From NCBI RefSeq assembly GCF_003437535.1, contig NZ_QSQT01000010.1, positions 61,791 through 125,790 on the forward strand: a DNA stretch of 64,000 bases, in the 5' to 3' direction. Both the position numbers and the translations under genes were made by a program. How positions within the stretch are numbered: the stretch's first letter is position 1; each line of letters begins with the position of its first letter. The stretch comes from Phocaeicola plebeius (GTDB lineage: Bacteria; Bacteroidota; Bacteroidia; Bacteroidales; Bacteroidaceae). Shown here in pieces: positions 61,976 to 64,000 of the stretch. A model generated the notes under the pieces. It was not told where the DNA came from. It saw nothing but the letters and a program-made list of their open reading frames with translations, and searched no databases.

Positions 61976-61988
61976 TTCGCGTGGCCGC

Positions 61989-62993
61989 TTATTCCACCAG
62001 CTCGTAACTGCTGATTTGAATCGGCATGTCGAGGTTGTGGAGCACCTTCTCCAGCATGATACCCTCCAGGTTGTTGTACTCATAGCCGAATGTGGCCCGT
62101 ATGCCCTGCAAGATAAACTGCGTGGCGCGGTCGAGCGCAATGGGCAGACTGTCGCCCTGCATCAGTGCTCCCGTGATGACACTCGTAAACGTGTCGCCCG
62201 TGCCCGGATAGTGTGCCGGCAGATAGGGGCAGGTCACCTTCCAGTAGCGGTCGCCAAAGCGGTTGTAGGCATAGACCGACGTAGAACGCGGATCGCCGCT
62301 CACCGGTACGCTCGTGGCAATGACGATGGCCGGACCCCGGTCGGAAAGTGTCTTTAGTGCCTGTTTCAGTTCCGCGTCCGTGATGTGCTCCTGATACGGC
62401 ATGTCCAGCAGGTAATACAGCTCCGTCAGGTTGGGTGTGATGACATCCGCCAGGTGAATCAGCTTCTTCATCTCCGTCACCATCTCTTCGGTGATACCCT
62501 TGTAAAGGTGACCGTTGTCGCCCAGCACCGGGTCCACCACCACCATGTCGTTCTCCCCACGGAACTTCAGGATAAACTCCTCCACAATCTGTGCCTGTTG
62601 CGGCGAACCCAGATAACCCGTGTAGAAAGTATCGAAGTGCACGTTCATCTTCTCCCAGTTCTCGATGATACGCTTCATCTCGTCGGTCAGGTCGAGGAAC
62701 GAGTACGTGGGGTACTGCGTATGTGCGGACAGGACTGCCGTGGGCAGCGGACACACCTGAAAGCCCATGGACGAAAGCACCGGAATGACCGCCATCAGTG
62801 ACACGTGACCCACGCCCGACAGGTCGTGCACAGCCACCACCTTTTTCACCTGATTTTGCAGGAAAGCCCCCGAGCGATGGGGAGTTTCAGCCGGAGCCGT
62901 CGGTTTTTTCTTTTTGTACTTCCGTTCTTTCTCCCAGGCCGCCTTCCGTGCCTGATATGCCTCATATTGTCGTTCAATGTAATTGTCAGCCAT
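61989..62993 (-). CDS. Pyridoxal/pyridoxamine kinase (PdxK/PdxY family) with N-terminal extension
   Basis: 334 residues. Ribokinase-like core from about 51 (VVAVHDLSGVGHVSL), MVVVDPVLGDNGHLYKG, ITPNLTELYYLL and the anion hole YPGTGDTFTSVITG (catalytic Asp). The first 50 residues are a Lys-rich helical tail (ERKYKKKKPTAP) not part of the core. It phosphorylates vitamin B6. It converges with pabC at 61975. Confidence 0.92.
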   Translation of the reverse strand: MADNYIERQYEAYQARKAAWEKERKYKKKKPTAPAETPHRSGAFLQNQVKKVVAVHDLSGVGHVSLMAVIPVLSSMGFQVCPLPTAVLSAHTQYPTYSFLDLTDEMKRIIENWEKMNVHFDTFYTGYLGSPQQAQIVEEFILKFRGENDMVVVDPVLGDNGHLYKGITEEMVTEMKKLIHLADVITPNLTELYYLLDMPYQEHITDAELKQALKTLSDRGPAIVIATSVPVSGDPRSTSVYAYNRFGDRYWKVTCPYLPAHYPGTGDTFTSVITGALMQGDSLPIALDRATQFILQGIRATFGYEYNNLEGIMLEKVLHNLDMPIQISSYELVE

Positions 62994-63068
62994 AGTTTTG
63001 TGAATTTACTTGTACAAAGGACGCGACTTTTTGCGGAACGAGCAAACTTTTGCAGGGTTTATTCTGAT

Positions 63069-63545
63069 TCATCCGTCAGTTTCATTTGTCTGGGTAAGAG
63101 TGCGGCTGAAATAGTACATGTCTTTCAGTACCTTTCCATCCTCTACAATTGGATGGTCATAGTGGAGGGTAAAAAAGTCGGGCACCGTGTGCGAGTAAAC
63201 AAACCCGCAGTTCTGATAAAATGAAATGGTCATATGACTGTCTCCTGTGCCTACCGTCAGCGTGTGACACACATTCTGGTAACGCTGGCAAAGGTATTCC
63301 ACCATCTGCCGTCCGTATCCTTTCCGTTGCCAGTGTGGAGCTACAGCCAGGTTTTTCAGCTCACGAATTCCTTTTCCCTCATCCGTTACGACGGCCACGG
63401 CAACCGGTTCTGTAAACAGTTTGTCGTACATCACGTATAAGTCGCCCCGTTCCAGGTAGCGGTCTATCATGGATTCCTGTTCATCGGCCAGAAGCAAGAG
63501 CGGGAGGAAACGTTTCTTGCTAGTTGAAACAAGTCGTATCTGCAT
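63069..63545 (-). CDS. GNAT-family N-acetyltransferase
   Basis: 158 residues. Core motif A: LAVAPHWQRKGYGRQMVEYL (about 86-105) with Q/R-x-x-G-x-G/A, plus the FYQNCGFVYSHT C-terminal strand. It transfers acetyl from acetyl-CoA to an unknown amine. The sequence 63546-64000 holds no credible gene, only the array at 63874. Confidence 0.9.
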   Translation of the reverse strand: MQIRLVSTSKKRFLPLLLLADEQESMIDRYLERGDLYVMYDKLFTEPVAVAVVTDEGKGIRELKNLAVAPHWQRKGYGRQMVEYLCQRYQNVCHTLTVGTGDSHMTISFYQNCGFVYSHTVPDFFTLHYDHPIVEDGKVLKDMYYFSRTLTQTNETDG

Positions 63546-63873
63546 GAGATAAATGTTTATGAATTGATTGTAATATGGATTGTAAAGATACGCTTTTCGA
63601 TGGATTTTTTTCTGTTTTTTTTCTTTGTTCTTTTTTCTTTTTCTGGAAATGAATGATGTCTTTTGTGCAGGATTCTGGCTGGATTCCTGTCTTTTTGTCT
63701 TGATGGATTTATTCTTTCAGAGGGAAGTATGCAAGGTAATCCCTTCTCAGAAGTCTTCTGGATGGGATTATTGACGCATAAATTGGGCGTGTTTAGAAGA
63801 TTCTGGAAGCGGTTTAGGGGTATTTTTATATGTGCTTTCGGGAAACAGGAGTGTGGGGAGGTAACTGGGGGGG

Positions 63874-63961
63874 AAACGTCTTTGCGTTTGGAAGGAAACT
63901 CTTTGACGTTTTGTCTGAAACGCTTCGGCGTTTGGCGGTAAACTCTTTGTTTGAAGTGTAC
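63874..63961. repeat. 22-bp dyad array (four units, AAACGY type)
   Basis: Units start at 63874, 63896, 63918 and 63940 in 22-bp steps. Units 1 and 3 are full AAACGY-n4-GCGTTT dyads (unit 3 with a TTCG loop between C and G); units 2 and 4 begin AAACTC. The remainder of the 455-bp gap shows AT-rich sequence without a supported gene. It continues to within 40 bp of the right edge. Confidence 0.82.
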
Positions 63962-64000
63962 TGAAAATAGTTGTCAGTTTGAAGATTAATTCCTGACAAA

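Noticed and set aside
63663..63941. 92-codon plus-strand frame at the right edge
   Set aside because: Half of it is made of the 22-bp array units; no start signal or family pattern.

Overview
The window looks like a chromosome segment of a gut Bacteroidota, most likely Bacteroides or Phocaeicola. The evidence is Bacteroidales-type promoters (TTTG, about 20 bp, TAnnTTTG), weak Shine-Dalgarno sequences, lipoproteins with Bacteroidales Ig-like and TonB C-terminal modules, a BspA-like leucine-rich-repeat lipoprotein, and a thiSEGCH plus thiF order behind a TPP riboswitch. All functional calls rest on reading the sequence; no database search was possible.

Layout. 1-5650 is the end of a prophage. 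It holds a recombination module (ERF annealing protein and RecB/Cas4-like nuclease), small early genes, an odd tRNA, and an autoregulated switch with a CI/LexA-like repressor. Downstream of the repressor sit a PD-(D/E)XK nuclease-like protein and a lipoprotein, a likely lysogenic-conversion pair. The prophage ends in a duplicated 3' half of tRNA-Thr(CGT), which marks the attachment site. 5700-6410 is a higBA toxin-antitoxin pair. 6635-12127 is an mksFEB condensin operon with no nuclease partner. 12371-15778 holds a radical SAM protein, prs and a lone ThiE-like protein.

16206-26748 is potassium uptake: an NtrC-type regulator, a sigma-54 promoter, a 32-residue membrane ORF, kdpFABC, a TrkH channel and a KdpD split into two genes. 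26795-35409 holds small membrane proteins, an AAA/PD-(D/E)XK protein, an MBL-fold lipoprotein and a run of Ig-like/TonB_C lipoproteins, one decayed. 35454-38547 is an outer-membrane barrel with a ToxR-like membrane regulator. 38624-42665 is an AraC regulator divergent from a four-gene redox/hydrolase operon. 42743-43706 is an AT-rich two-gene cassette, an EVE/PUA-like protein plus a caspase-like (CHAT) His-Cys protein. It is followed by a C11 protease with an XRE regulator and twin operators, and by the BspA-like protein. 47606-53830 is the thiamine operon. 53914-63545 holds lipoprotein, cupin, YitT, flavodoxin/DUF2023, folate (pabB-pabC), pyridoxal kinase and GNAT genes.

The most unusual signal is not a gene. 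Six intergenic arrays (near 6.5, 12.3, 15.9, 30.1, 48.5 and 63.9 kb) consist of short dyads repeated at exactly 22 bp, two helical turns. Three or four share an AAACGY-n4-GCGTTT dyad, one uses GTTTC/GAAAC and one uses AGTACT. The period is fixed although the motif changes between loci. I know no named family that fits. The second candidate for an undescribed system is the EVE-like plus caspase-like cassette.
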